A stretch of DNA of 64,000 bases from Pectinophora gossypiella. Taxonomy: Eukaryota > Arthropoda > Insecta > Lepidoptera > Gelechiidae. This document shows, piece after piece, positions 19,101 to 29,874 of this stretch. The notes beneath the pieces were generated by a model that ran no database searches, was not told where the DNA came from, and saw only the letters and a program-made list of their open reading frames with translations. Each line of letters opens with the position of its first letter. Within the stretch, counting starts at the first letter, position 1. Where the stretch lies: assembly GCF_024362695.1 (NCBI RefSeq), contig NC_065407.1, forward strand, positions 13,020,001 to 13,084,000, written 5' to 3'. Made by a program: the position numbers and the translations under genes.

Positions 19101-21795
19101 ACAACTACCATAGCGTTTGGAAGCAATACGGTTTTACCCCAGAAGTATATAACTTGGGTACTGGTGAGGCGTCGAGCTCGCGTGAGAGCTATCCTTTGAG
19201 GCCGGAACTCATCGAATCTATCATGTACTTATATCAGGAGACCAGAGACCCGATACTGCTGCAGATGGGAGAAGATATACTGCGCAGTATACAACACAGC
19301 GCCAGAACCTCTTGCGGTTACGCTACGGTGAGTGTACAGGGTCTTAGAGACATCGCAACGAAAAGAGGGATGATTCAGCCCATGATTCTGAGTTGATATC
19401 AAGTGGAATTTTCCGTCCCAAAAGTATAGGACTAAAAATAATGTAAAAATACTAAAATTTTCACTAAACAGTAAAATTCCACTTGATATCGACTCAGAAT
19501 AATCCCAATACGTTCTTGTATGGCTACCTGTATCGTACTTGTATCGGGTGTTAGTGACATCGTAACAAATACTGAGAGGTGATTCAGCTGATTATTCTTA
19601 GTTAATATCAAGTGGAATTTTCCATCGCATAAGTATAGGATTATAGGATTAAAAATAATGTAAAAAAAATATAAAAAATCATGAATTTTGCGACGTAAAG
19701 TTCACTTGATATTAACTCAGAATCATGGTCTGAATCATCTCCCTTAGTATTCCAGGGTTGAAGAGGTTGGTAATGCGAGGTGCAACAACCCACAAAATAA
19801 GGAGTGAGTCCGTCCCTTTCCTTTTCGGCGGATAAGAAAATGACAGATATATCTTAAAATAAAATTAGACGGTGTGTACCGGAATCAGCATCAATATGTC
19901 GCTATGTATTTTTATATAAATCTAAATCGACAATCTCCGAGGATTATGAGTGTGGTGGTATCAATTATGTAATTAAATAATACATTATTCGTTATCAATT
20001 TATCGGGGCATACGTTATAGTTTTGTTTTATCTTCGGCTTTACGGATATAGTTATTGCTAGATGCTGAGCAAATTATCGCTCTTATGTAGGCAATATCAC
20101 TCAAAGGTTTTATTGTGTGTGTGAAATAAAGTATCTCTCACTCTCATTATTTAAGAACTGGGAGGTTAAAAAGGCCATATAAAAGCAATTCATCTAAAAG
20201 AGCAATATGTCAGTTTGACATTTGCGCTTATTATGTAAGTGCGTAATGCAAACAAATGTCAAACTAAAATATTGGTCTTTTAAAAGAATTGGGTATTTGA
20301 CTGGGGCAAAGATAAATTATAATATGCTAATCTAGAAATATAAACCAGTTTAAGATGATCAAAATTCAATCTCGTTTTACTTTTCGACTTATTATCGAAT
20401 TTTATTTATGAATTAAGTAACAATGAGTACGACGTTTGACCGCTTTTATTGATGACGTCACAGGACCGTATTTCCATTCAATCTCCAAAGAGAACTTTCG
20501 TCTTGACGTTTCTTAAAAAATAACTCGTGTGACTAGGTGGTCAAGTAGCATATTGGTTTGATGTGGCCTTTAGCCCTCCTGCACTTAAGAAAGGCCGCGA
20601 AAGGTCCTTGATGTAATATGTTTTGCAGATAAAAGACGTACGAGACCATCGCAAAGAAGATCGCATGGAGTCTTTCTTCCTCGCCGAGACGACGAAGTAC
20701 TTGTACCTTCTATTCGACCCGGATAACTTCATTCACAACCCCGGGGTACACGGCACTGTGATAGACACTCCCAACGGCGAGTGCATTGTCGATGTCGGTG
20801 GCTACATCTTCAATACTGAAGCTCACCCCATTGATCCCACCATGCTTTACTGCTGTCATGAAGCTCGGCAAGGGTAAGGAAGTTATAATACTAACAGCGC
20901 ACGCGACACGGGTCTGCTATTGCGGGCGGCGCGGCACTTATCTACTTATACAGCATTCGCTGCGTTTACTGTTCGAAGCCCTCGGTACATGAGCGCGTCC
21001 GATAGCCCGTGCCGCGAGCGCAACTACCAATATTGTTTTTAAAAAGTTTCTTTTTTTGCAACTCTCTTGTTTTTTTTTCACAGAATAAACGTAAGCGAAG
21101 TCCATAGAATATATCAAATGCTCGAAGAGGAAGACAATATCAAATTCATGACGATGATCGATGCTACAACACAGAAGAATAATACCAACAACACGTCAAA
21201 TGATACAAATCAAACCCAAAACACAACAGAAAGTGTAGTCAATAAAACTAATGATGAGGTAGAAACTACCGAACAAAAGCTAGATCAAAACCAAGTACTC
21301 ATCAAGACGGAAATAACAACCGGATACGTTAACATAGACGGCACAGAAAGAGAGAAAAGTAAGAACGACTCCACACTAACAGATATTTTAAAAGAGCGTA
21401 TTATTAGTTACTATAATAATTCTAATGTAAATAATGTTGAATCTAAAACAGAGAAAGAAGAGAATAAAGAGAAGGTACGCGATGCGAAAGTGGAGGTTGA
21501 TGACATCATTGTGCCTCACAAGAAAGAGGAACCTTTCCAGCCGCCGAGCACTACAAGGCAGAAGGAAGTGTTTAAACTGCTGCCTAAAGTTATTCAAGAT
21601 TTTTTGAACAACGACTGGAAGACCAAACCTAAATGTGAACCCCAATACATGTTAGAGCGGATACGCAGAGAGAAACTTTACCCCGACCACCCAGATGTCG
21701 ACAGATACGAGCTACTGCTGACTCCAGCACCATCCTTCCTACAGAGGATATCACTTGCAGGAGAGTTCCTTAACAAGAAACAACTAGAAATGTAA
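16168..21795 (+). CDS. Edem2: EDEM2: ER degradation-enhancing alpha-mannosidase-like protein, 8 exons, 727 aa
   Basis: GH47-family ER protein that marks misfolded glycoproteins for ER-associated degradation by starting mannose removal from N-glycans. Exons: 16168-16265, 16362-16658, 16918-17161, 17456-17606, 18376-18555, 19071-19327, 20629-20873, 21084-21795; all GT-AG with matching phases. Residues 1-20 form a signal peptide. The GH47 domain runs from about residue 34 to 480. GH47 catalytic acids are present: Glu114 in FETNIR, Asp255 in GVDSYYEYL and Glu369 in RPELIES, plus the calcium-site Thr472 in NTEAHP. Motifs such as CDGVDTW, WPCNGPL and MPYGTIN place it with EDEM2 rather than EDEM1 or EDEM3. 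The 236-residue tail after the domain is mostly low-complexity and longer than in human EDEM2 (578 aa in total); it has a cluster of Asn-X-Thr/Ser sequons. No KDEL-type signal is visible. Confidence 0.95.
18225..18312 (-). repeat. Dispersed repeat fragment ('gtacagtcatgagcaatat' family)
   Basis: The fragment carries 'catgtcacattaaatgtcaaatatgatagtgcgacaag' words and 'gctcatgaagtcatgactgta'. Relatives occur at 7088-7180 in the other orientation and near 10275-10375 and 39665-39735. It lies in EDEM2 intron 4, ending just upstream of exon 5. Confidence 0.55.
18615..18890 (+). repeat. tRNA-derived SINE in EDEM2 intron 5
   Basis: The head 'ggtccgagttcgattcccg' is a degenerate tRNA B box. It is followed by the family body (tgcaggcttgaatcacctg, gtaagatgactccgtg, tagccgtaaaaacacgtcc) ending 'tatgctccatacccctcc'-like. 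The last part of the family tail (gcccagcagtggg) is absent. Confidence 0.7.
19334..19760. repeat. Two tandem fold-back elements in EDEM2 intron 6
   Basis: The first copy has arms 'gattctgagttgatatcaag' and 'cttgatatcgactcagaat'-type inverses around a 50-60 bp loop. It starts with tacagggtcttagagacatcg, about seven bases after the exon 6 donor. The second follows at about 19546 with 'gggtgttagtgacatcgtaa' and the inverse pair 'ttaatatcaagtggaatttt' / 'ttcacttgatattaactcag'. Relatives lie at 22546-22745 and 38560-38800. They are probably non-autonomous DNA elements; the superfamily is not recognised. Confidence 0.75.
19805..19895. repeat. Right-end fragment of the 'ccgtccctttccttttcgg' TIR element
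   Basis: It matches the right arms of 11725-12102 and 21891-22234 from 'ccgtccctttccttttcgg' to 'ggaatcagcatcaa'. The left half is missing. Confidence 0.65.
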
Positions 21796-21890
21796 CTTAT
21801 GTACATACTCTTAAGTGTTTACTAACACGCAAACAAGGATCTTACAACGATATTACATATAATAGAATTAATATATATATAGAAATATAT

Positions 21891-22234
21891 TGGCCCCGAT
21901 TCCTGTAAACACCATCTAATTTTATTTTAAGTTATACCATGTAATTTTCTTATCCGACGAAAAGGAAAAAGGGACGGATGATTGGCAGCTGTTAGTTTTA
22001 AAATGAACGAGTGGATGAATGAATAACCCGGACGAATCAAATAGGAACCGTTCGTAAATTCTGTCGGGTTATCGGCCAATGTAAAATTTTTAGAGGGTTG
22101 TTTTAGATTTGTGCCTAAACGTGTGTTCCATAAATTTTATGCCTGTTGATTATCCGTCCCTTTCCTTTTCGGCGGATAAGAAAATGACACTAACTTAAAA
22201 TAAAATTAGATGGTGTCTACAGGAATTAGCACCA
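21891..22234. mobile_element. Second copy of the 'ccgtccctttccttttcgg' TIR element (MITE)
   Basis: It is 344 bp. It begins tggccccgattcctg and ends caggaattagcacca, with inverted arms carrying 'cgaaaaggaaa...gggacgg' and its inverse. It lies about 95 bp after the EDEM2 stop codon, so it would be transcribed in the EDEM2 3' UTR if the signal at 22516 is used. Confidence 0.8.
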
Positions 22235-22545
22235 ATATTAGAAGACTGATAATTGAGTGAAAGTGATAAGTATGGAAAAGTGTCGAAGGAAAATCATGTG
22301 CAATGTGCATAATTAATTTAAATCATGTTATAAAAATATCATAATTATGTCATATTCGCAGGCGAATAGGTAGATTTCGTTACTATGCGCTAACATTAAT
22401 ATTGTTCATAGATGTATTTTTGATGGTAACCGTTTTTAAAAGGATTTTTTATGAATTTGATATAATGTAATCTACTGATGTTATATAGTAATACTAAAAT
22501 ACTTTCAAATCATTAAATAAATAAATCATGTTTAATATTGTGTAG

Positions 22546-22745
22546 TATACGGGGTGTTAGTGACAACGTAACTAATACTGAGGGGGATGATTCAGACCAT
22601 GATTCTAAGTTAATATGAAGTGGAATTTCCTGTCGAAAAATTCATGTTTTTTTTTTTATTATTTACAGATGCATACTCTAGCGACGGAAAATTCCACTTG
22701 ATAACTCATCCCTCTAAAGTTTTCGTTACGATGTCTCTAGGTTCG
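22546..22745. repeat. Fold-back element, same family as 19334-19760
   Basis: It starts 'ggggtgttagtgacaacgtaa', has 'gtggaatttcctgtcg' facing 'cgacggaaaattccac', and ends 'gttttcgttacgatgtctc', the inverse of the start. Confidence 0.75.
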
Positions 22746-23229
22746 AACTGTATTTTCGATGGAAGGGTAAGACGACCTATCTAACGAATTGCCGACTTGT
22801 TTCTCTGCCCACCTCGTTAGAGATTATGGACGTATGTAATTAACTATGTAGAAAATCGCGATGACAGTTAACGGTCCGACTATTTTCACCCTTCTCTTAC
22901 GATAAGTGCAAGAAAGAGACAGCTAGTTTTGGCAACATTATCCGTTGAACAAATGACTAATTATTTTAAAAAATAATTGTAATTGCATATTTGCGAAATC
23001 TACCTAATAATTATATTTGAGAAAGAACCCAGTACGTACTTGCTTCATTTTCTGAATACATTGATGTTAAATTAATTATGGTTTATCATTTCCAAATCGT
23101 ATGTAGGTAAACTTGTATAAATCTAAACTAAGAGTCAATAATAGATAAAAATAGATATTGCATAGCCACCATGTAAACCACGATTAAGCATTTAAAACAT
23201 AAGCAAGTCTAAAAGTAAAATATATCAGC

Positions 23230-23480
23230 ATTTTCCCTCAGCGCTGAAGGAAAACATCGTGAGAAAACCCACATTCCAGAGAAATACGTTTCAGAGGTAT
23301 GTGACCTAACCTGTAATGGGCTAGTATTTCCTTGGCGGGTTGCAAGGTCAGACAATCGCTTCAATAAAAAAAACAGGACTTGTCTTTCAGGACAAGCGAA
23401 CCCTCTGTGTTAAACTGGATAACGTTAGGGCATAGAGCAACACGGACCTCCGTGGGCCGCTAGGGAGATGATGATGGATA
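23230..23480 (+). repeat. SINE body upstream of the kinase cluster
   Basis: Copy of the 'ggttgcaaggtcagac' family with the 'gaaaacatcgtgagaaaacc' start and a 'ggataacgttaggg...gatgatgatgg' end. Confidence 0.75.
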
Positions 23481-23771
23481 TCAACACTCTAGCTGTTTGA
23501 CGAGACAAACTACTTTTTAAAGATAGATGAATAAATAACACGATGACAATGTCGCCGACAGCTGACATGATGAGGTCATGACTTATCTGTCTAGCAGTCA
23601 AGACTAATCGCCAAAAATGTAATCAAAATTCCAGTTACCACTCAATTTTAAAATAGTAAAGATGCCTACTTCCCCCCTGGGTGTAATCAGCTGGCCTCAG
23701 AATCCGGTGAACGTGTTAGAAGGCTTGCGACGCACCGAGAGATCGATGCTTAGCCCCACGACCGTGGTATC

Positions 23772-25544
23772 ATGACCGAAGTGAAAACAACTCCTTCCGA
23801 AGAAAATACTTTAAATTCAAAGGGGTATAAACTAATAAAATTCATAGGCGAAGGTGCTTACGCTAAGGTATTCCACGAATCTTTAATGTAAGTAATTTAG
23901 TTGCTACATAGATACCAACATTAACAACAAATATGCTTTCAATCCAAATCAGGTGTTTTTAACGGAATACGCAGGAAAGGAAGACACTACCAAAGCGTTA
24001 CTTGCATGCAAAATTATAGAAACTTCAAAAGCTCCCAAAGATTTCGTTGTGAAATTTTTACCACGAGAGATCGATGTTCTTATACGGTTAAACCATCCCC
24101 ACCTCATACATATACACAGTATATTTCAGAGAAAAACAAAGTATTACATTTTTATGCGATTTAGCGAAAATGGTGACCTTTTAGGTTACATTCTAAAGAA
24201 CGGCTGCGTATCTGAGAATCAGTCCCGAGTGTGGACGCGGCAGTTGGCGCTAGGGTTGCAATATCTCCACGAACTCGAGATAGCACACAGGGATATTAAA
24301 TGCGAAAACGTTCTTTTGACTGCGAACTACAACGTCAAATTATCTGACTTTGGCTTTTCGCGGTTTTGTGTGGATGATAACGACGACCCGATTCTGAGCG
24401 AAACGTATTGTGGGTCGATGTCCTACGCTGCGCCGGAGATCCTGCGAGGCAAGCCGTACCTGCCGAAACCGACCGACCTCTGGTCGCTGGGAGTCGTGCT
24501 CTTTGTTATGCTGAATAAATCAATGCCTTTCGATGACACGCGTATGCGCAAGCTTTATGAGCAGCAAATGGGCAAGAAGTATCGTTTTCGCTCCCGTGTC
24601 GCCAGTGTCCTGTCGCTCGAGTGCAAGACCATAGTGAAGCATCTTTTGGAACCGGATGCCGGTCTCCGCTACACCGCTACTCAGATCCTCAACTCCGAAT
24701 GGATTGCTATGGACAGTAGACTTACCAGTAAGTGAATTTTCTTCGTCTCTCTGAGCAGTGGTCGTTTTATTAGGGGTTATTTCTGGAACCTGATTTATTA
24801 TATCTTGCACCTAAAGGAATACGTGATTCGACTGTATGTGTAAGTTTGTCAATTGATTTCAGCTTTAAATGCCGTTGAAGCTGCAGCTTTCAAGCGAGCT
24901 AAAGAAGAACGTCGAAGGATTTCCGACACACACAAAACTCAAGCTAAAGTCAAACAAGGAGACATTCTTGAAGCTGGTGCTGCCAGAGGTTCTGTTTTTA
25001 GGGTAAATATCACCACATAACCTTTTGATGATAATAATAATATTATAACACTATTCATTGATTTAGTAATAAATCCGCACGCGTGGACTTCAGATATCAA
25101 ATATAGCGTAAAGCACTCAGGAATAATGTAAAAGGTGAAATAATTTTTATGAAGAAATAATCAGTTCAGTAGTTTCAGCGATTAGGTATTTCCTACAAGC
25201 TCACAGATCTTTTTAATATTAACATAACATAACAAATACTTTATTGCACAAACAGGAAAAAACAAAATACAAAACAAAAGAGAAATAGAATTAGTACAAT
25301 AGGCGGCCTAATAGTGTAGTTTTAGTAGATTTACCCACAGCTTCTACATGATACTTCAAATAATTTTATTATCAAACTTGTATGTTATACTAAACGCGTA
25401 ACCAATCCTGACAATAAATAAGTAAACATCGTTCAATATTTAATCTGTTTACTACACATTATTATTTAATGTTTAATACTTAATTTGCAGGCAAGTGAAA
25501 TGATAAGATCTCTTGCGAATATAACTGCTAGGCAAAGTAAATAG
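23772..25544 (+). CDS. Testis-specific serine/threonine kinase-like protein, copy 1, 354 aa
   Basis: Protein kinase of the TSSK branch of the CaMK group, expected to act in spermatid development. Exons: 23772-23867, 23953-24727, 24863-25002, 25491-25544(+). The glycine loop is IGEGAYAKV (residues 25-33), split exactly before Val33 by intron 1. The ATP-binding Lys52 is in LACKI, the catalytic Asp146 in HRDIKCEN, the metal-binding Asp164 in DFGFSR, and an APE motif follows, so it should be active. A 'C-terminal tail' of about 65 residues after the kinase domain is rich in Lys, Arg and Ala. The last exon ends with stop TAG at 25542-25544 and carries straight on, in frame, into an ATG that opens the next kinase. 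A non-coding 5' exon cannot be excluded. Transcript boundaries between copies 1 and 2 are unclear. Confidence 0.92.
25226..25275 (-). repeat. Non-LTR element 3'-tail fragment in kinase-1 intron 3
   Basis: The words 'acaaatactttattgcaca' are typical of 3' ends of lepidopteran jockey-like elements, as I remember them. Only a short tail is present, so orientation and family are tentative. Confidence 0.4.
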
Positions 25545-26855
25545 ATGGAGGGCAAATCTAAGGTAACTATTACTTTATTTATATTAAAATTGTTTCTTTC
25601 CCGGCAACAACAAATGAAAGATTTTTATATTTAGATTCATCACAACACTGAAGAAGATTTAAAATTATCGGGTTCTGAGCAACTGACTCTTGCTGCGCGA
25701 GGCTATCGAGTTATAAAAAAAGTTAACGAAGGATCCTACGCCAAGGTAAATATACAAATTTAAAAAAAAGTTAAATTCCTTCAAATATCTAAATAATAAT
25801 ATTTTCCTAATAGGTGTATCTTGCTGAATACAAGAATCCAAACAAGAACGATAAGTTGTCCGTTTTAGCGTGCAAAGTTATAGACACCAACACAGCACCT
25901 AAAGATTTCGTGAAAAAGTTTTTACCTCGTGAAATAGAAATGTTGATAAAACTAAGTCACCCGCATCTCGTGCACACACATAGCATCTTTCAAAGGCGTT
26001 ACAAGTATTTCATATTCATGAGATATATGGAACATGGAGACCTGTTGGAACATATTTTGCAAAAGGGAGCCGTGCCGGAGGACCAGGCCAGGATATGGAC
26101 GCGGCAGCTCGCTCTAGCCATACAGTACATGCACGAGCTCGAAATCGCTCACAGAGACATAAAGTGCGAAAACGTTCTTCTAACAGCCAACCAAAATGCA
26201 AAGCTATCAGACTTCGGGTTCGCCCGCATGTGTGTCGACAAAAAATTAAAAGATATCCACAGTGAAACTTTCTGCGGTTCATTATCTTACACCGCTCCAG
26301 AAATTTTACAAGGCTCTCCGTATTTACCAAAACCTACCGATATATGGTCGCTGGGTATAGTTGTCTACGTCATGCTCAACAGAGCTATGCCATTTGAAGA
26401 CAAACACATCAAACAGCTGTACCAGGCGCAAATTAATAGAAATTGGAAGTTCCGTTCGCGCTACATTGACACGCTATCAGAGAATTGCAAACATCTTATT
26501 ACTTTAATGTTGGAGCCTAATTATCAAAACAGAATTAAAGTTGAACAAATAATAAACGGCGAATGGATTGCAATGGATTCTAGATTATTAGGTAGGTATG
26601 GAGTTACATAATATTACAGCAATAAGTATTGAGCTTATTTATTAACGAGATATTTTTGCAGAGTGGACAACACAAGAATCATTAGCTTTTAAAAAGGCTA
26701 AAGAGCAAAGGACTCAGCTTCAAAAAAACTTGGAAGCCCTTGAAACAGCAAAAGAACCAGAGAAGGAAAAGGACATGGCAAACATACCAGAGACATCCAT
26801 AATGAAAAATACAATAGACGTGACCCGAGCTAGCGGCTCCACATCTTCTTGGTGA
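25545..26855 (+). CDS. Testis-specific serine/threonine kinase-like protein, copy 2, 366 aa
   Basis: Second TSSK-like kinase. Exons: 25545-25562, 25635-25745, 25814-26591, 26662-26855. Exon 2 has no ATG before the kinase domain and is closed by an in-frame TAG just upstream of its acceptor. The ATG at 25545, which joins in phase 0, is therefore the only start I can find. That ATG follows the stop codon of copy 1 with no spacing, in the same exon and frame. Lys64 (LACKV), Asp158 (HRDIKCEN) and Asp176 (DFGFAR) are present, so catalysis is likely. The first glycine of the nucleotide loop is replaced by Asn37 (VNEGSYAKV), unlike copies 1 and 3. The phase-1 intron after the domain matches both siblings. 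The tail is charged (KEPEKEKD) and ends with SSW. Confidence 0.9.
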
Positions 26856-27537
26856 ATGGAATATTTCTTGAATGGCCTGATTCTTTGGCAAATTAGCAAG
26901 ATGGAGGTTTGCGACATTTCGACTACTAAATCTAAATACATTGTATTACGGCAACGAAAACATTTATTTATGTTCTTGTTGCCGATCTGCCACCTAAATA
27001 CTAGGTACCTAGGGTGACCTTTGAGTCGCCTGAAAACTTTTGTCCTAATTTTATTTGGCCGCCTTAGTCTATTTTGATTGTACTATCGTAATTAGGCCTA
27101 AAAGTGTAATTAATTTCTAATATTTAATGCCCTTATACTCTGTAGATATCCTCTATGTAGGCTACGAATAGAAATCAAATGTGAATATGACTTGTCGTGA
27201 ATGTTGCGTTCCAAATACAAAGGTCCGCCGTTGGACCGTGCTCTATAGCAAAGTGCTATGACTTCTCAAATGAATAATTCTATTATACGTACTTCTTGCT
27301 CAACAATGCTTTATGGAACTATTGTAGTGAAACTTCGAAAAAAGACTGAATACTGGCATATTACGGCGAGTGTCAAAAGGACAGACGTCATTATACCATT
27401 GAAGATGTAATTGATAATAACAACATGAAAATTTACAAGTACACTAAAATGAAGACCCGATAGAAGAACCACAAATATCATGCACCCACAACTCCCTATT
27501 ATGCTACCATCAAAGGTAAAAATGAAATTGCAATAGT
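26856..27537. other. Spacer between kinase copies 2 and 3
   Basis: 682 bp of AT-rich sequence without a gene or a repeat I recognise. It must contain the end of copy 2 transcripts and the promoter of copy 3. Confidence 0.5.
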
Positions 27538-29874
27538 ATGGCTGATGCAGCGGTAACCCAGTCCGACCTCAACATACTTCAAGAAAGAGGATTCATTTTA
27601 GAGAAGATGGTAGGAGAAGGGTCTTACGCCAAGGTAATGTATTTCTTACATTCGTTTATTTTATAACATAAGATCTTTCACCGTTTGGGGTAGGCAAAGA
27701 CTTTTACTTGGTACCATCCTGACGCACCACTTTCGCTTCTTCCACACTTCTCCGTACAAAATAATCGATTTATTTGGTAGAGTCTAAACTATAGTAAATT
27801 ATAAGTACATAACATAATTTTGCAGGTATTCAAATCTACTCACATGGTGGACGAGACCCATCACACTATAATGGCCTGCAAAGTTATAGACACCGCCCAA
27901 GCTCCCCGTGATTACTTAACTAAATTTCTGCCTCGTGAATTGGACGTCCTTATCAGAGTCAACCATCCACACGTAGTAAACGTTTCCAACATATTTCAAA
28001 GACGAGCTAAATATTTCATCTTCTTACGTTACGCTGAAAATGGCGACCTGCTGGATTTCTTAACGCAAAATGGCGCCGTGCCTGAAAACCAGTGTAGACT
28101 CTGGATGAGACAGATAATATCGGGGATGCAATACATACACACACTGAACATAGCCCATAGAGATCTGAAATGTGAAAATATATTGATAACAGCAAATTAT
28201 AATGTGAAAATAACAGATTTTGGGTTCGCAAGGCAAGTGAAAGTCCGCGACCGGGACGTTTTGAGTGAGACCTACTGTGGTTCACTGTCGTACGCCGCGC
28301 CAGAGGTGCTCAAAGGTATACCGTACTTACCGAAACTTGCGGACATGTGGTCCATCGGCATAATTCTCTACACCATGCTGAACAAGGCGCTACCTTTTAA
28401 CGAGACTTCAGTCAAGAAACTTTATGAAAAACAGGTACATATATATACACGGAAGTGTATCCCATACGTACTAAAATCAAATTTCGCGTACGAACGCATA
28501 CGAAATTAAGTTTGTCACATCATTAGAAAATTTCAAAATCAAAGAATAAGAGATAAAACCATTGAGGTATAAAAGTAAAAAGTAAGTACTCTCATCACAT
28601 CGGTCTTTGCCACACAGTTTGCAGATGTACCTAGTCAGTGGAAAAGTGGTACCATACCTACATTTTATTTGTGGCAATTACGTAATTTTACAGATGTTGC
28701 GCAAGTGGCGTTTTCGTACGGGCATAGTGAACCAGCTGTCGACCGAGTGTAAGCAGCAGGTGACGCAGTTGATGGAGCCAGAGGCGCACCTGCGCCCCAC
28801 CGCCGGCAGCATCTTCAGCGGACCCTGGATCGCCATGGACCCGAGACTTAGCAGTGAGTCGACTTTGTCTTTCCAAGCTGATACTATATAGAAGTCCATT
28901 TCCGAATTCATGTTGGATCCTAAATGTGCATCACGTGGTCAGCGGTGAAGGAAAACATCGTGAAGAAACCCCTACACCCGAGAAATGCGTTTCGGAGGTG
29001 TGTGACCTAAGCTGTGTTAACATCCGAAACGCATTGGGCTGGTTTTCCGTTCGCCAGTTGTAACTCGCTTTCTAAGGTTAGACAGGAAGTCGCTTCTATA
29101 AAAAAAAGCCGGACTTGTGAAATCTTCAGGTCAGCTTTAGATAACGCTGTGGAGGTGATTATGACTACGTATAGAAGGGATACTCCATAAGCCAGCATTA
29201 AACCCGCATTCTGATGTACGTAGCAAAGTATGCTCCAAACTTTCAGAATTAACATTCTTGGAAGAGTCTTTGATGAAACAGGCTGTTGAGGAAGCCGCGA
29301 AACGAGAGAAAGACACGGAGGAGGAGAGCGAGGTCGACAGGATCGCAGAGCTTCGACGGAAAGGACGGGGGAAAGGTGGGCTCTCTCCCTTAATTTAATT
29401 TTGATGCATCAAGATTCAATGCGGCATTTTCATACAAAATCCCGCGCTCGCTGTGCAGCAAGCATTAATCTTAACGCACAAAGAGGCAATCGCAGTACCG
29501 GAGCGTTCTGGCAATGAGAATTTGGAATTTTTGAGTTTGTATGTACCCATTCTCACAGGTTCTATAGGTCCCAGTACAGCTGTGTGCACCTGGCTTTATG
29601 CTGATTCACATCAAGCATGACAGACATCGAGTGGCACTTATTGTTGACACTAAGCAACAAAGTTAAGCAATCTCGAATTAGAGGCACTACATTTTAGCTT
29701 TCGTTTCGGGCCACAAGGCACTGCTTAAATACAAAATAAATTACCAAAATATGATATTGATCATAATTATTTTAACAAATAACTTTTGACGTTTCAGAGG
29801 GTCTAAAAATCTTGAAGAGTGCAGATGTCAATGCATATAACAAGTCGCAACAGTTATTCGATGCCGATAAATGA
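27538..29874 (+). CDS. Testis-specific serine/threonine kinase-like protein, copy 3, 356 aa
   Basis: Third TSSK-like kinase. Exons: 27538-27633, 27826-28434, 28694-28853, 29247-29375, 29798-29874; all GT-AG with consistent phases. The first coding exon has 32 codons, as in copy 1, and the intron again precedes the loop valine (VGEGSYAKV). Lys51 (MACKV), Asp145 (HRDLKCEN) and Asp163 (DFGFAR) are intact. An extra intron after YEKQ splits the last part of the kinase domain; copies 1 and 2 lack it. The acidic/basic tail (EKDTEEESEVDR) resembles a short helix or coiled coil. The intron before exon 4 contains a SINE. Copies 1 and 2 look closer to each other in domain exon structure, so copy 3 probably gained an intron or the others lost one. 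Confidence 0.92.
28915..29165 (+). repeat. SINE body in kinase-3 intron 3
   Basis: Copy with 'cacgtggtcagcggtgaagg', 'gaaaacatcgtgaagaaacc', 'gggctggttttccgttcgcc' and 'ccggacttgtgaaatcttcagg'. The middle is rearranged: the 'gtgttaacatccgaaacgca' stretch is not in other copies. It ends about 80 bp before exon 4. Confidence 0.7.

Larger units (their letters stand above)
21796..23771. other. Intergenic region between EDEM2 and the first kinase
   Basis: No gene seen. It holds a TIR element (21891-22234), a candidate EDEM2 polyadenylation signal aataaa at 22516-22521, a fold-back element (22546-22745) and a SINE body (23230-23480). The promoter of the first kinase should lie in its last few hundred bases, but I see no clear core element. 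Confidence 0.5.
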
